From contig OZ037767.1 in assembly GCA_964035545.1 (NCBI GenBank), positions 15,929,498-15,993,497 on the forward strand: DNA of 64,000 nt. The letters run 5' to 3'. Both the position numbers and the translations under genes were made by a program. A model generated the notes under the pieces. That model searched no databases and was not told where the DNA came from. It was given only the letters and a program-made list of their open reading frames with translations. The DNA is from Bugula neritina. Taxonomy: Eukaryota > Bryozoa > Gymnolaemata > Cheilostomatida > Bugulidae. This document shows positions 1-19,792 of the stretch, piece after piece. Position 1 is the first letter of the stretch. Each line of letters opens with the position of its first letter.

Positions 1-1098
1 CAAGTTTATTTACTTTCATTTTGTCAACAATATGAATATTATTCTAAATATTATAATTACATACAAATTCAATAAAATTATATATCATCATAGAATAAAT
101 GTTTTATAGGTAATTCTTTTGAATTTAGTATATTTTGCAGTTTTTAGTTAATATATAGTATATTTTGCAAGTTTTATTTAATTGAGTCGTACTTTAAATA
201 GCAATATGAATTTGATTAGAAATAATCAATGTAAATTGTTAGCCACCTTCTTTTAGTTTTTAATCCTACAACAATAATAATATTAATATAACAGTTTCAA
301 GTAATTCGCTTGAATTTAGTATATTATTTTTTTCAGTTTTTGTTTAATTGAGCTGTACTTCAAATATCAATACGAATGTGATTAGAATTAGTCAATGATA
401 ATTGTTAGCCACATTATTTTAGTTTTTAACCCCGAAAACGTGCAATGACACTTACTTTCAGCTTTGTATTTGTATTGGTATAATTATTTAATATACTTGA
501 AGACTGTCAATATTAAGCTCAAACTAATAACTATAAATTATATTAACTATCTTATTGAATAATTACGATTTTAAATTTGACTTTGTTATTAATGATTATT
601 TTACTATATCACTCACTTGATATTTTTCTAATGAAGCTTGAAACAACACGGTTTTGTATTTTCATGTGTTCGAAATTTGATCTGTCATGAGTATTGTGCT
701 GAAACTAATACTTTATTTTATTTTTTTTCTAACTCAGTTTGGTTATACTTCAAATGTGATTGTGAAAAAATAAAGGCTTGCTCATAGTTATTTGTCAAAT
801 TAAAATTGTAATATGATGTATTAGGATGCAAATATAAAAAAATATCATTTCGATTAGAATTTGAATATAATCTCAATTACTGACAACTATCAGCAACCAA
901 CTATAAAACTTAGAATATTTTATTATAGTATTATAAAATCTTGGTAGATTTTAATTGAAATTTAAATTTAAAATATCCATGAGTAATATGTTAAACTACT
1001 AACTAAGGTAGTGCGCCATCACTTTGCTAGAATTTCTTTGTAGTATAACATAGTTCATCAGTGACTGTATACTTTATACTATAATTTCAGCCTTTAAA
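1..1098. other. AT-rich non-coding DNA with a diverged tandem duplication
   Basis: No credible gene is seen. Two diverged direct copies of a block of roughly 130-160 bp lie at about 115-273 and 306-432. Both carry a gaatttagtatatt start, a ttaattgag(t/c)(c/t)gtact stretch and end near a ttgttagccac motif. The rest is AT-rich. A pyrimidine tract with AG (about 1082-1090) lies just before the ATG of the next ORF. Confidence 0.5.
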
Positions 1099-1584
1099 AT
1101 GGGTCCTAAAACTAGATCTGCTGTTATTTCAAAAGCGCAATACCTGAGAGAATATCGAGCCAATTTATCTCCAAGTGTGAAGAAAGAGCGAAGTAGAAAA
1201 CGAGTGGAAAAAGCTCGTCTTCGACGACAAGCTCTTCGGGAGAAAGCTAGACAAGATAACTTGAATCTTAAAAAAGCTCGACGTGCTGAAACTAACAGGC
1301 GGTATAGGGCCAAACAAGACAGTCTTAAAAAGCAACAAGCCCTATCCACACCATCGACGAAAGCAAAACACATTGCTCAGCTTATAGACAGTGCTTCACC
1401 ATCAACAAGTGCTTGTTTAAAAAGCTGCCACTTGAAAAAATCTCGAGAAAGAACTGCTGAGTATAACATTGTGCAAGCTGCGTCCAGCACATGTAAGAAA
1501 GTTCCAGAAAGTACCCCTAGGGTGGTGCGGAAATGGTACTTTTGCGAAAATTCCAGTTGTCCTTATACCAACAGCAAAATATGA
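1099..1584 (+). CDS. Hypothetical lysine/arginine-rich protein, 161 aa, probably transposon-derived or partial
   Basis: I do not recognise a family. The ORF opens with ATG nine bases after a plausible splice acceptor (ttcag at 1086-1090). Residues about 15-90 form a highly basic, glutamine- and alanine-containing stretch with repeated RRQ/REK/KAR patterns, likely helical. The C-terminal third is serine-rich with a CxxxxC pair. Such basic N-terminal segments occur in uncharacterised invertebrate mobile-element proteins (for example Helitron-type ORFs), but no helicase, transposase or RT motif follows, so that assignment is inference. It could be a decayed element or a real small gene. The opposite strand is also open over 1074-1373, a side effect of codon composition. 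Confidence 0.35.
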   Translation: MGPKTRSAVISKAQYLREYRANLSPSVKKERSRKRVEKARLRRQALREKARQDNLNLKKARRAETNRRYRAKQDSLKKQQALSTPSTKAKHIAQLIDSASPSTSACLKSCHLKKSRERTAEYNIVQAASSTCKKVPESTPRVVRKWYFCENSSCPYTNSKI

Positions 1585-1730
1585 CAAGATGCTCGCATGC
1601 TTTTAATCAAAGCATGAAATTAAACATTATAAAATCACAGTCTTATATGAGGTCATTCAAGTTTCATGAAGCTCTTCTTTATCTTGCGACAGCGACGTTG
1701 CGTCATGCATATGAAAGACCCCCATGGTAA

Positions 1731-3029
1731 ATAACCCTACATATTAGGGTACAGCAAATCCAAACACCTTAACAGGATGTAATTCTGTGCATTTCCATAC
1801 CTAAATACAAGAATATATGACATAAAAAAAACCTAAATATTTAATTAATTACGTTACGTCACGCATATGACTGACCCCCATTCAATTGAAATTTAGTAGT
1901 ATATTTGAATTCAACATAAAAAATAACCCCTATCAAGCTGAAAAATAAACTTCCCGACAGAAGGTATAAAATATAAGGCATCAACAACAATATTGTGTCT
2001 TTTCATTACGTTGCGTCATAGTCATGCTTGACCCCCTCTAATCAAAATTTAACTTGCATATTCAGATTCAGCAGGTAAAAATACCCCATGTAGGCTGTTT
2101 AAAAAAAATATAGACTCAAATATAATTTTCACTATTTTTTTTTGTGTTTGTACTAAATAAAGTGGACTGAGCCAAATTTTAGTTCAACTTATTTTTAAAC
2201 TAAGCAAAAGAAATAATAAAAGGCAAGTTTTTCTGCTTTTTACAGAACTTTGGTTTGATGCTGAGGCTGAAATTATTTTAAATTTGCTTTAAATACAAGA
2301 GTTTGCTATTGAAATACAGGCTTTTTAAAATTCTGATGTTTTCATACTGAGTATCCTGCAGCATTTGAGTGGCTTTCAATGAACTGCCATCCACTCAAAG
2401 TGTTTTTTCTGGTAACATCATGGAAGTAGCAACAGCCATGGACCAAAGTCTAATGTATCATCATACATCTCTCTGTTCAGAATAAAACTATAATACTAGT
2501 TTTACATTACTAGCTGTTGACATATTGTACCTTTAAAATTGTAAAAATAGACACATGATATATGGTCTTACTTAATATTTTTTATTGTGAGAAACGCAAC
2601 TACTGTAAGGTCTCCAGTCATTTAGTATTTATTATACTGTTAGAAAGGTGGGACGTACTGGATATTCCCAGAGTAAAGATAAGCTCTATGGTATGCGAAG
2701 ATGTCCCATAAAAGTAATATTTAAGGTAGAGTGACAGTGATGCAGGTGCTGCGTAGTGGACAGATGTAAATTTTTAGTGACCTGAGTTTATAGCTTTTGG
2801 TTTAGCATTTGAGCTATGAGCATGATGGCTCTATTTCATAGTCAAGCAGTGTTTTATGCTACAGAGATTTTGTTTCTACCTCTACATGCATCTACCTGCC
2901 TCCAAATGCTTCTATCTATCTAAAAATACTTTTATCTACCTCCATCTTTCTTCTATATTTATCTTTCTATGTACCAGATGCCCTTTATTATTTCTATAGC
3001 TTACCATTTCCTGTTAACATTTTCTGTAG
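1731..3029. other. Non-coding stretch upstream of the CUB membrane-protein gene
   Basis: Three spaced copies of an acgttacgtca / gacccc-type motif occur near 1690-1722, 1850-1880 and 2005-2035. A pyrimidine-rich tctacc(t/a) run occupies 2875-2960. I looked here for the missing first half of the CUB domain encoded from 3030 and found no convincing exon with a signal peptide or an SPNYP-like CUB core. Confidence 0.4.
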
Positions 3030-3742
3030 GTTTGAAGCTGTTAGCATAACCATAATGCACTACAATTTGAGGAAAAATCTATGCAGTGATGAGAACATTT
3101 GTAACTGTGAAGACAGATTAGTTATAAATGGGACGGCTAAATGTGGCAGCTATACCAAACCTGCTAATCGAACTTACATCGGGGCAGACATTCCTGTCAC
3201 AGTTAGTCTGGTAACCAACAGTTTGAAGCTCAGTTCCGGGGCCGGATTTTATCTCACCTATCAAGGTATGTTCTTTCAGTTTCAACCTAGAGTTTATAAT
3301 CATTCAGCTCATGTTTGATTTTGAGTCTCCATTCCTGTGAAAACCTGTGATAATAAGAATTTTCAAGTATATATGTGTTGTGACATACGGATCAAGTGCT
3401 TTCTCTCTGGCATAGCTATCAATGCTTGGTGCATACTAGGCACTAGACTACAGCTTCTCTATTTTATAATGGCATAAGATCTATGAAAAATATTATTTTT
3501 GATTGATTTCATTATTATTTATGATATTGATACATATTATATACTGATGATACCTTATATGATTTATAATTATTTATTCACCCAATAAAATAACTTCATT
3601 AGGAAAAGTAAATTCTTGTTTTGGTTAATAGCAGAACCTAATTTTGTAATATGTATAATGTAATATAATGTATATAAGACAATATATATAATATAACATT
3701 GGTAATGTAATATATACAACATGACATATATGTATCATAGTA

Positions 3743-3788
<46 letters not shown>

Positions 3789-4205
3789 TATGTAGTATGA
3801 TATATAACTTTATTATTCATTATCACAATTGACTTCACATCAACTTTAAAAAGTTGTCTCCCTTCATCATTATATCTTGAACGAGCTAAAACTGTTAAGA
3901 TTCTGTGATTATATAAATGTTGCTATAAACAAATCAGTGACATCATTTCCTGTTCCACAGGCTACTCGGGTGCTGTAGACATATGCAGTCTTCTCAACAA
4001 TCAGGAGTTGTCAGTACCTGTCCTTATCAAATCTTCAAACTTTCCCAATCACTATGCTAACAACATGAACTGTCAGGTAAAATTGGCTTTTACATGCTCT
4101 CTGTTGCTTGTACAGTTTATACTCACTCACTCACTCACTCACTCACTCACTCACTCACTCACTCACACACACACACACTCACACACACACTTACACACTC
4201 ACACA

Positions 4206-4259
<54 letters not shown>

Positions 4260-4281
4260 CACACTCACACACTCTCACACA

Positions 4282-4328
<47 letters not shown>

Positions 4329-7097
4329 ACATACACACATACACACATACACACATACACACATACACACATACATACGCACGTTTTTAAAGCCACCTAT
4401 GAATCAACTTTACTCATGTGATGTCCAACATCTCTAACATTCAATAACGTTCATTCACAGGCAAAAATAAACTTCTCTAAGGCAGTTTCTGTTCGGATAC
4501 AGATAATAACCATGTCAATGGAGGATTACGGATTCAATCAGCAATGCATCTATGATTACCTGGCTATTGGAGATGTCCGGTAGGGAAAGCAACTCCCGTT
4601 GCATAATAATAGGGAAATTATGTGGTATTGGGTTTAGTGAAGTTGTTTCTCCGTGATTTGCATATTATGTTTCTATTACAACTCATTCAGTTTAACCACT
4701 AATTTAATTATCGTAATAAGACTTCGTACTACATAAGTGTGAGTTATTGAAATTGGCAGCTATTATATTTTAGTGTGAAGCTACAATTTGCATTGTTATT
4801 TTGTAAATATATTATCATAAATTCTTTGCCGGTTTTTTCCCCTAAACAGTATATGCATCCATTGTAATATATATATATAATAGCAATCTTTTCAACCTGA
4901 GTTCACTAAAACCCTGCTAATCTATAACAATTGTTCCTGTCATGTGTAAAAAACATTTTCTAAACTTCTGCTATTCATTCTACCCCCCCCCCCCCTTCGT
5001 CTTCATGATTATACGTGTTTTAGTTACTGCGGGAGGAAAGACGGATACATAATCCAACAGGAAGTTAAAACGATACTCCTAAGTTTTAAGTCGGACGGCA
5101 ACAAGACTAGTAGCGGATTTTACCTGCTCATTGAGCACGTGCAGCCCCCGCAACAGCCAAACATTGACAGGATATTGACGAATATAACGGAAGTCGTAGC
5201 TTTAACTGGTTCAACTACAATACCAACTGTCCTGTACACTACTACACTTACAGGTACACTATGGTTCATGCATGCATAGCAGGGCTTATATACAATTCCA
5301 AAATTTGTGTTCTAGCTATAAATTGCTTTGTATACTGTGGTATACTGCATTAAATTCCATTGTATTATTGTATGTTAGCAATTGTGATATTAAGATAAGT
5401 TTCGTACTATTTTACATTATTTATATTACTTGATATAATAATAAATTTAATTTTATGAGTTATTGATTTTTATTATGGTATGCTTTATTATATATCATGC
5501 TAGAATATTATATTGAAGTCATTTTTTATAAACATTATAAAAAGAACATGGTTATTACATAATTATTTGTTTAAATAATATAAGTTATAAACAATATATT
5601 GCTTCAAGGAAATTTTTGCATAGCTTCTGTTTATGGTCATTCTACATGTAAATCAAGGAATTTGTAAGTGAAAGACTTTTAATTTCCTTACATGTATGTT
5701 GCAGTCCCAGAACCTCATATCTCCAGCGTTACCAAGGCACATCCTAAATTAATTGACTCAGAGGTTTCTCAGGAGAAGGAGGAAGAAATTGTCGACTACA
5801 AGAAAAATTCTGATCTCATAGGTAATGGCAAAATATTTATGATACAGTTTGGTTATTTTATTGTGTGTGTGCGTGTGTGAGTTATAAACACGTCATCTGT
5901 ATTGAGCATCATTACATGAGTTTTACTTTTTAAAACAGAGTTTTGAATAAGAATTGAAAACTCCAAAATATGACTCATAAATGACTATTTCATTGCAGTG
6001 ACCGTCAACAAAAGTATACACCAAACAGAAACTCTAAGCAACTACTCTCTCCATGACAATGGTAAGAGATTGGCAATATACAAAACACAATACAATTAAA
6101 CTATTATATATTGATCTATTGTTATCTTATATTTGCAGTGTATTGTGTACCCCTTATTGTTACAGCTAGCTCCACCACTGCCAACCAGTGCCCTGTACCC
6201 TGGTACTTCTGGATATGCTCTCTGATAGTTGTTCTAGTGGCTGTGACTATCACCATCACTGTCTTCCTCATTAAACTCAAAAAGTATGTTACATCTATTA
6301 TACTTATAGCTACTAAGTATATCTATTTACAATGTATAGACACTTGATATTATATATAAATTGAATTTAGCTCTTTTTGTGTTACTGTTGTATATTTGTA
6401 TTTTTTTGTCCTTTTGTTTTTTTTTTTTTGATGAAAATAAAGAAAACAAACAAACTGTAGTGTATTGGCTAACCTTCATCTTTACAACACGCCTTGTTCT
6501 AATTTCATACTTGCCAATAGTACGCTATAAGAAGTTCTGTAAAATCACATTTTGTATATTGTATTGTAAAACTTTTAGTTTTTCATCGAATCATGGAAAA
6601 TAAATCTCATTGATAAAATAAACCTTAGCATAATTGAATAAAATTGGTTAAATTTAGATTATCAAACTACAAAATTTAATTTAAAAATGTTGTAGAGGAT
6701 CTATTTCATTTTCTAAATTATTCACCCAGAATGGTAAAAATACATTATAAATCTACGAGCTACTTTCTTAAACAAATTCAACTCAAGTTTAAACTTGTGT
6801 TTTTGTAACTTCAGGTTAAAAGTTGCCATATCCAGTCAGTCGTATTCTGATACAGAGAGCTCCAGAGACGGACTCACCAACCCTGTATACTACAGCCACT
6901 CCCACCACAATCACCGTAACGGCACAGTGCCCCGTAACGGCACAATGCCCCCTCATGGTACAATGCCTCCTCATGGTACAATGCCCCCTCATGGTACAAT
7001 GCCTCTTCAGGGTGAAAGTATATATTACACTAGCAACGAATTTCCTCCCTGGGGGTCCAGGATAGTGAATAAAAACTCTGCTCAGACAACTGTATAG
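3030..7097 (+). CDS. Single-pass membrane protein with CUB-like domains, 5' incomplete
   Basis: Eight exons join in one frame: 3030-3265, 3961-4076, 4461-4579, 5024-5253, 5705-5821, 5999-6061, 6139-6283, 6815-7097 (stop TAG), giving about 435 residues. Exon 1 starts in the middle of a CUB-like fold. Exons 2-4 encode a second CUB-like domain with the cues SSNFPNHYANNMNC, CIYDYLAIGD, RYCG and SSGFYLLIE. A Thr/Ser-rich and acidic juxtamembrane stalk follows, then one hydrophobic helix (WYFWICSLIVVLVAVTITIT) and a cytoplasmic tail. The tail has an NPVYY motif and tandem NGTMPPHGTM-type repeats. Exon 7 has two in-frame acceptors 27 nt apart (exon start 6139 or 6166). CUB domains bind proteins or glycans outside the cell; the ligand is unknown. 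Signal peptide and first half-CUB exons were not found. The opening intron-2 sequence is a long CA microsatellite. Confidence 0.72.
3744..3789. repeat. (TA)n microsatellite
   Basis: Nearly pure TA dinucleotide run in intron 1 of the CUB membrane-protein gene. Confidence 0.9.
4121..4374. repeat. Compound (ACTC)n / (AC)n / (ACAT)n microsatellite
   Basis: Starts as ACTC tetramers, becomes AC dinucleotides with scattered T interruptions, and ends as acacat hexamers. It lies in the intron between exons 2 and 3 of the CUB membrane gene. It is open in several frames but only as low-complexity His/Thr repeats, so those ORFs are not genes. Confidence 0.95.
6912..7010 (+). repeat. In-frame coding repeat in the cytoplasmic tail
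   Basis: Five to six tandem 18-21 bp units (ctcatggtacaatgcc type) inside the last exon encode repeated HGTMPP/NGTMPP residues. The copies are nearly identical in DNA, which indicates recent slippage or expansion within the reading frame. Confidence 0.8.
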
Positions 7098-7213
7098 CTA
7101 TATAAATATCCTAACTTTTATAGATTATATTTTATTCCAGGGCATATTGTCATTGTCCCTCATATATGTACATAACTATATTTTAAAAACTCTGTCTATT
7201 TCAATTTTTTATT

Positions 7214-7219
7214 AATAAA
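7214..7219 (+). terminator. Polyadenylation signal AATAAA of the CUB membrane-protein gene
   Basis: Canonical AATAAA about 120 bp after the TAG stop. Confidence 0.6.
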
Positions 7220-8723
7220 CTATTACCAAAAGTACACGTGATAAGTATTGTGTTGTTGACTAAATAACTTGTGATGGAACAATTTTTGCTATGATCAGCC
7301 TGCCATTGAGCCCCCTAAAATTTTAAAGTAACAAAATTATCTTTTTATGATAGCAATTTTAAAACTTTCATGCATAAGATTTAAGAAGAGCTTTAAGAAG
7401 ATACGTTTTATTAAACTCGAAGAGCTTACATGATGTCTAATAAATAAAACCAATTAATTTTATTGAAGAGCTTCAACACAGATTGTAACAAAATCTTGAT
7501 TTCTGATTTTGGTATAACAATATCATATATCAATAATTGTGGTTTTAATAGTTTTTAAAGCTTGTAAATTATATAACTCATTTTAAAATATCTTAAACAC
7601 GTTCAACTTCTCATATAAATTAATTGTCTGTACAAATTAGTAGAACTACTTTATATATGAATAAATATATTGAGGTCTTACACTCTTCCCCACTAGCTCT
7701 ACAGTTTCTATATTTAACAGTTCCTATTCAACAGTTCCTGTTTAATATTCCTATTCAACAGTTACTCTTCAACAGTTCTTGTTCAACAGTTACTGTTCAA
7801 CAGTTACTATTCAACAGTTATTATTCAACAGTTTCTGTTCAAAAGCTACTATTCAACAGTTTTATTTCTACAGTTCATTTCCGCACTTGGTAAATTGACT
7901 TAAGATGCATTGTCAACAACAAAGAAGCTCCCATATTATCAACTATGATATATTTTACTCAGTATGAGCATAGTTGGTAGTGGAAATATATAAACTTATT
8001 TTTTGTAAATAAAAAATTTAAAATATTATCCAATTGCATTGAATTTCTTGTTTTTGACATTACGAATACCTTTTCTTAGTATATATAATATATCAATATA
8101 CTTCTTTACACACTACAGCATATCATAGAATATGCTACATATGTTATAATACACTTGCACTAATTTTTACAAATATTCCAAACAGCTGCGACGCTTTAAT
8201 GGCAAGTTTTAAGTTTCATGTTCAAGGTTCAAGTATAGTAATAAAACACTTGTGTTTGAGAAACGGACACCTGCATTGCTGTTATCACATCGCCTTAATA
8301 TATGGCTAGGCAAATAATAGATATTGCAAACTTAGATGTATGATTTCAATCTTAATATAGATATTTTGTAAAACTTACAAATTTTGTAATTTATTTGCTA
8401 ATTAAATTTTAAACTTTTTAATATAATATCAAACTTGGCAGTTGTAAGTACAGCTGCATATTACGTACACAACTGTAGTACGTACATCTGTGGTGAGTAG
8501 AGTAGATGTTTTTCAGTCACATACTCGTGAATATATCTTTTATTAGTTTAAGTGTCCTAGCAGATTTTTAGTTCCCACTTCTGACTTTACATCTGTTGAG
8601 ATCTTTACAGATGCAGTCCTCCACTTGAGAACCTGAGGCTATTTGTCCACTAAATAAGAGGAGGTCAAGCTACCCCCGTCCAATACTGAGAATCCCATGC
8701 ACTAGCATGATATTTTGAGCATC
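7220..8723. other. Intergenic, AT-rich, with a 12-bp minisatellite
   Basis: No gene is seen between the CUB membrane gene and the first protease gene. About 7711-7872 is a tandem array of 12-bp units of the form ttcaacagtt(a/c)(c/t), somewhat degenerate. It produces a short Leu/Phe/Gln-repeat ORF that I do not regard as coding. Confidence 0.6.
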
Positions 8724-8730
8724 TATAAAA
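8724..8730 (+). promoter_or_regulatory. TATA box of the first CUB-CUB-protease gene
   Basis: TATAAAA followed by AGG lies 58 bp upstream of the start ATG at 8782. This is a normal spacing if transcription starts about 25-30 bp downstream, near 8755. The stretch around it is less AT-biased than the flanking DNA. Confidence 0.6.
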
Positions 8731-8781
8731 AGGACATGGATTATGTCATTTACATTATCTCGCATTGGCTACAGAATAAGA

Positions 8782-17248
<8,467 letters not shown>

Positions 17249-17327
17249 TTCTGCTTTTGAAGATGTTAAATGCATTATTTGTCGATTATTTCAACTATTG
17301 AAAACCTGCTACCAGTTTTATTTTTTA

Positions 17328-17333
17328 AATAAA
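17328..17333 (+). terminator. Polyadenylation signal AATAAA of the first protease gene
   Basis: AATAAA 80 bp after the TAA stop. A second copy of the hexamer (caataaaatg) follows about 20 bp downstream. Confidence 0.65.
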
Positions 17334-18459
17334 GCTACTTGTATGCAATAAAATGAATGAACTCAAAAAGTATTGTTATTTAGTGTAATAAACTGGCTGG
17401 ATAACCATTTAATACATGGAATAAACTTGTGGTTGAGCCACCTGTTTGTAACCACCATGTTGGCAGCCATTTTGATTGTTATGGTCTGATCAGTTCTAAC
17501 AAATGCTATAACCCCTAATAATGCATTTTATAAGATAAACATAGCAAAATCCATATCTTTACATAATACTAACAACACCTAATATAATTCTATGTGCTAC
17601 CAAAACTGTAATGTTCATTATAGTATAGTATAATGCTGTTTTAATGAGTGAAAGCATCTTTTAGGTAAAGAGCTTAACTTAAAATCAAAGCATCATCACT
17701 TGTAATAAAAGTAAAGTTGACAAGTTAGCATTGATTAACCAATTTATAAAAAAAAATAATACATCTTCACTTAATGCAGTATGCAACAATATTTAATTTT
17801 ATTCTTGCACTGATTAATTTGTATCTCTTAGACTTTCACTAAATCTGATGAATCAAAACCTCTTGTATCTACAAACCCAAACTTTGCAGCTCCAGAAGTT
17901 ATATATTGCATAAGCTTTATAATATTTGTAAAATAATTGCCCCCACCGGGATTCGAACCACAGATCTCCGGCTTGCAAGCATGCACGCTAACCAATTACG
18001 CCACAAGGGCTTCGGAATTCTAAACAACAATATTAAAATTGAATCTTTGCAAAAGCATGCTCGTATCTCAGGTATAAGCAAACAATAATTGAAGAAACTT
18101 CAGAATAAAAGAGCAAAAGCAAATTGGATTAAAGTACTCTACTGCTCTACATTTATGTTGGATACATTATATAATGAATAATTCTAGAAATTTAGGAACA
18201 TCTAAATGATAAATAGAACAAATTTTCAAGCTATTTTAATAAAGTACAATTGAAAATATTTTTTCCAATAAGGTGTATCATATATTTTACTGTCTGAGCA
18301 ATGTGTACACAGAAAAATTAAATAACCTGCAGAAGCTTTTTTTGAAATATAAATAAACTCGTGATCCAAGAGTTTATCAGATCTATGCATGCATTCCATG
18401 GCGCACATTTGCACATTTGTATGTTACTGTTATAGGATCTTTATTTTCTGTTAAAGTAT
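17334..18459. other. Intergenic DNA between the first protease gene and the LTR element
   Basis: AT-rich, with no gene seen apart from the SINE head at 17940-18010. The four bases 18456-18459 (GTAT) are the left target-site duplication of the LTR element. Confidence 0.5.
17940..18010 (-). repeat. tRNA-like SINE head, well preserved
   Basis: On the minus strand a 71-nt tRNA-like unit begins gcccttgtggcgtaattgg and ends ggttcgaatcccggtgggggc. Its ends can pair over seven bases with G-T wobbles. The T-arm is imperfect and other copies of the family occur in introns, so I call it a SINE head rather than a tRNA gene. Confidence 0.6.
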
Positions 18460-18809
18460 TGTAGTGAGTCATGCAATGTACTAATATGAGAATCGTCCTC
18501 TCTCCGTTCTGGGAATACTAAGGCCCCTATGTAGTAACCAATCAGCAGCACCGGAAGATATGCTTCCGACTCACGTGACAGTTCCCGGGCAATTGACAAT
18601 GATCACGTTGTTGTAAGCGAGGGCTTGAAGCGGAAACATGTGTTAGTAGTTGACTGATGTATAGGATAATTTGATGTAATGTTTGCTTTGTATTGTATTG
18701 TGGATAATAAACATAATTACTCGACAGCTACCCTAGTAATTGCTAGTAGAATAGCCAACTAAATACGCAAGTAGATAACTCACGCACAGTAATTGCACGA
18801 ATTACTACA
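18460..18809 (+). repeat. 5' LTR
   Basis: 350 bp, TG...CA ends, direct copy of 23349-23698. It contains an AATAAA signal at 18706-18711, the expected site of polyadenylation within an LTR. The left flank is GTAT. Confidence 0.95.
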
Positions 18810-18810
18810 G

Positions 18811-18828
18811 TGGTGGCAGCGGTGGGAT
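18811..18828 (+). promoter_or_regulatory. Primer-binding site
   Basis: TGGTGGCAGCGGTGGGAT starts one base after the 5' LTR. The leading TGG complements the CCA end of a tRNA primer. I do not assign the tRNA species. Confidence 0.75.
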
Positions 18829-18844
18829 CTTGCGTATAGCAGTC

Positions 18845-19792
18845 ATGGCAGAAGACGGCACGGAGCTACCCATTCCACTGAATGAAGGTGAGGAAGATAA
18901 TGTTGATATACCTGTGGAACCAGTAGTGTTAGAAGAAGTGAGAATTCCTAGAGAGCCCGGTGAGGATAGATACCGGCTGAAGGCGCCCACCTTCACAGGC
19001 GAGGAAGCCAGGGAGCAATTTATCTAGGAATTCCAAGATGTGATGGAAGTTGCACGGTGGCCACCAAGGGTGGCGTTGCTCAAACTCAGGATGGCGCTGA
19101 CGGACAAGGCCAAGCCATACAGAGCAGAACCTGACATAGACGGGATTTTTGCTTCTCTGCGGGCCCGTTTTGGTATCTCCACCATAGACGCGCGGGCCCG
19201 CCTACAAAGGCTGCGGCGTGATCCTCACACGCCGCTACAGGAGCACGCTACCACAGTGTATACGCTGGCGCAGATCGCGTTCCGCGATCTGCCTCAAGAG
19301 CACCGTGAGAGGTATACTTATGATGCCTTCGTGCAGTCCATCAACGACTTGGGACTCCACCATCAGTTCCAAGCGAGGGGAGTCACCACGGTCGAGGATG
19401 CACTTGCGGTGGGAGAAGCCTACCTCTTGGCGACTCATATGCACCGCAACCGCGTGGCCTCCCGCCAGGTGGCCACGGAGCACACTACTGCTCATACTGA
19501 ACCAAATGCGGAACCCTCCGCGGCGGCTAATGTGAACCAGATGTCACTAGCATCGAAAGTCGCACGGATGACTGACATGCTAGCTAAACTGGTCGCCGCA
19601 TTAGTTCTCCCAAGCCAGGTAGATACCGCCCGTGAGCCTAGCGGGCCGCAGGTACATTCACCAGGCACGGGGCATAACTTCTGCTGGGGATGCGGAAGGT
19701 CAGGACATTTCCAGAAGAACTGCCCTCAACTCCAACAAGGGTTAAACTACCACGGCCCGCAGATGTTCCCACCTCCTGCGGGCCGCCGGTAA
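18845..19792 (+). pseudogene. gag: Gypsy gag, interrupted by one in-frame TAG
   Basis: The frame runs from ATG at 18845 to 19792 with a single TAG at 19025-19027. Sequence on both sides of the stop reads as one protein: FTGEEAREQF before it and EFQDVMEVARWPPRVALLKL after it, in the retrotransposon gag style. The C-terminus has a CCHC knuckle (CWGCGRSGHFQKNC, near 19680-19725). Gag packages the element's RNA into particles. The stop is either a disabling mutation or, less likely, a readthrough codon. I treat it as a break and do not reconstruct the protein. The 3' end overlaps the protease frame by 103 nt. Confidence 0.75.

Noticed and set aside
2330-2420. Candidate upstream half-CUB exon (a NC-type codon pair near 2378)
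   Set aside because: The frame hits stops and lacks the SPNYP-like CUB core or a usable acceptor/donor pair.
4008-4437. Several overlapping His/Thr/Leu repeat ORFs
   Set aside because: Products of the ACTC/CA microsatellite in an intron; only 3961-4076 is an exon.
17940-18010. Possible functional tRNA gene on the minus strand
   Set aside because: The acceptor stem pairs, but the T-arm is imperfect, no clean anticodon arm is seen, and several relatives with the same leader occur nearby, so a SINE is more likely.
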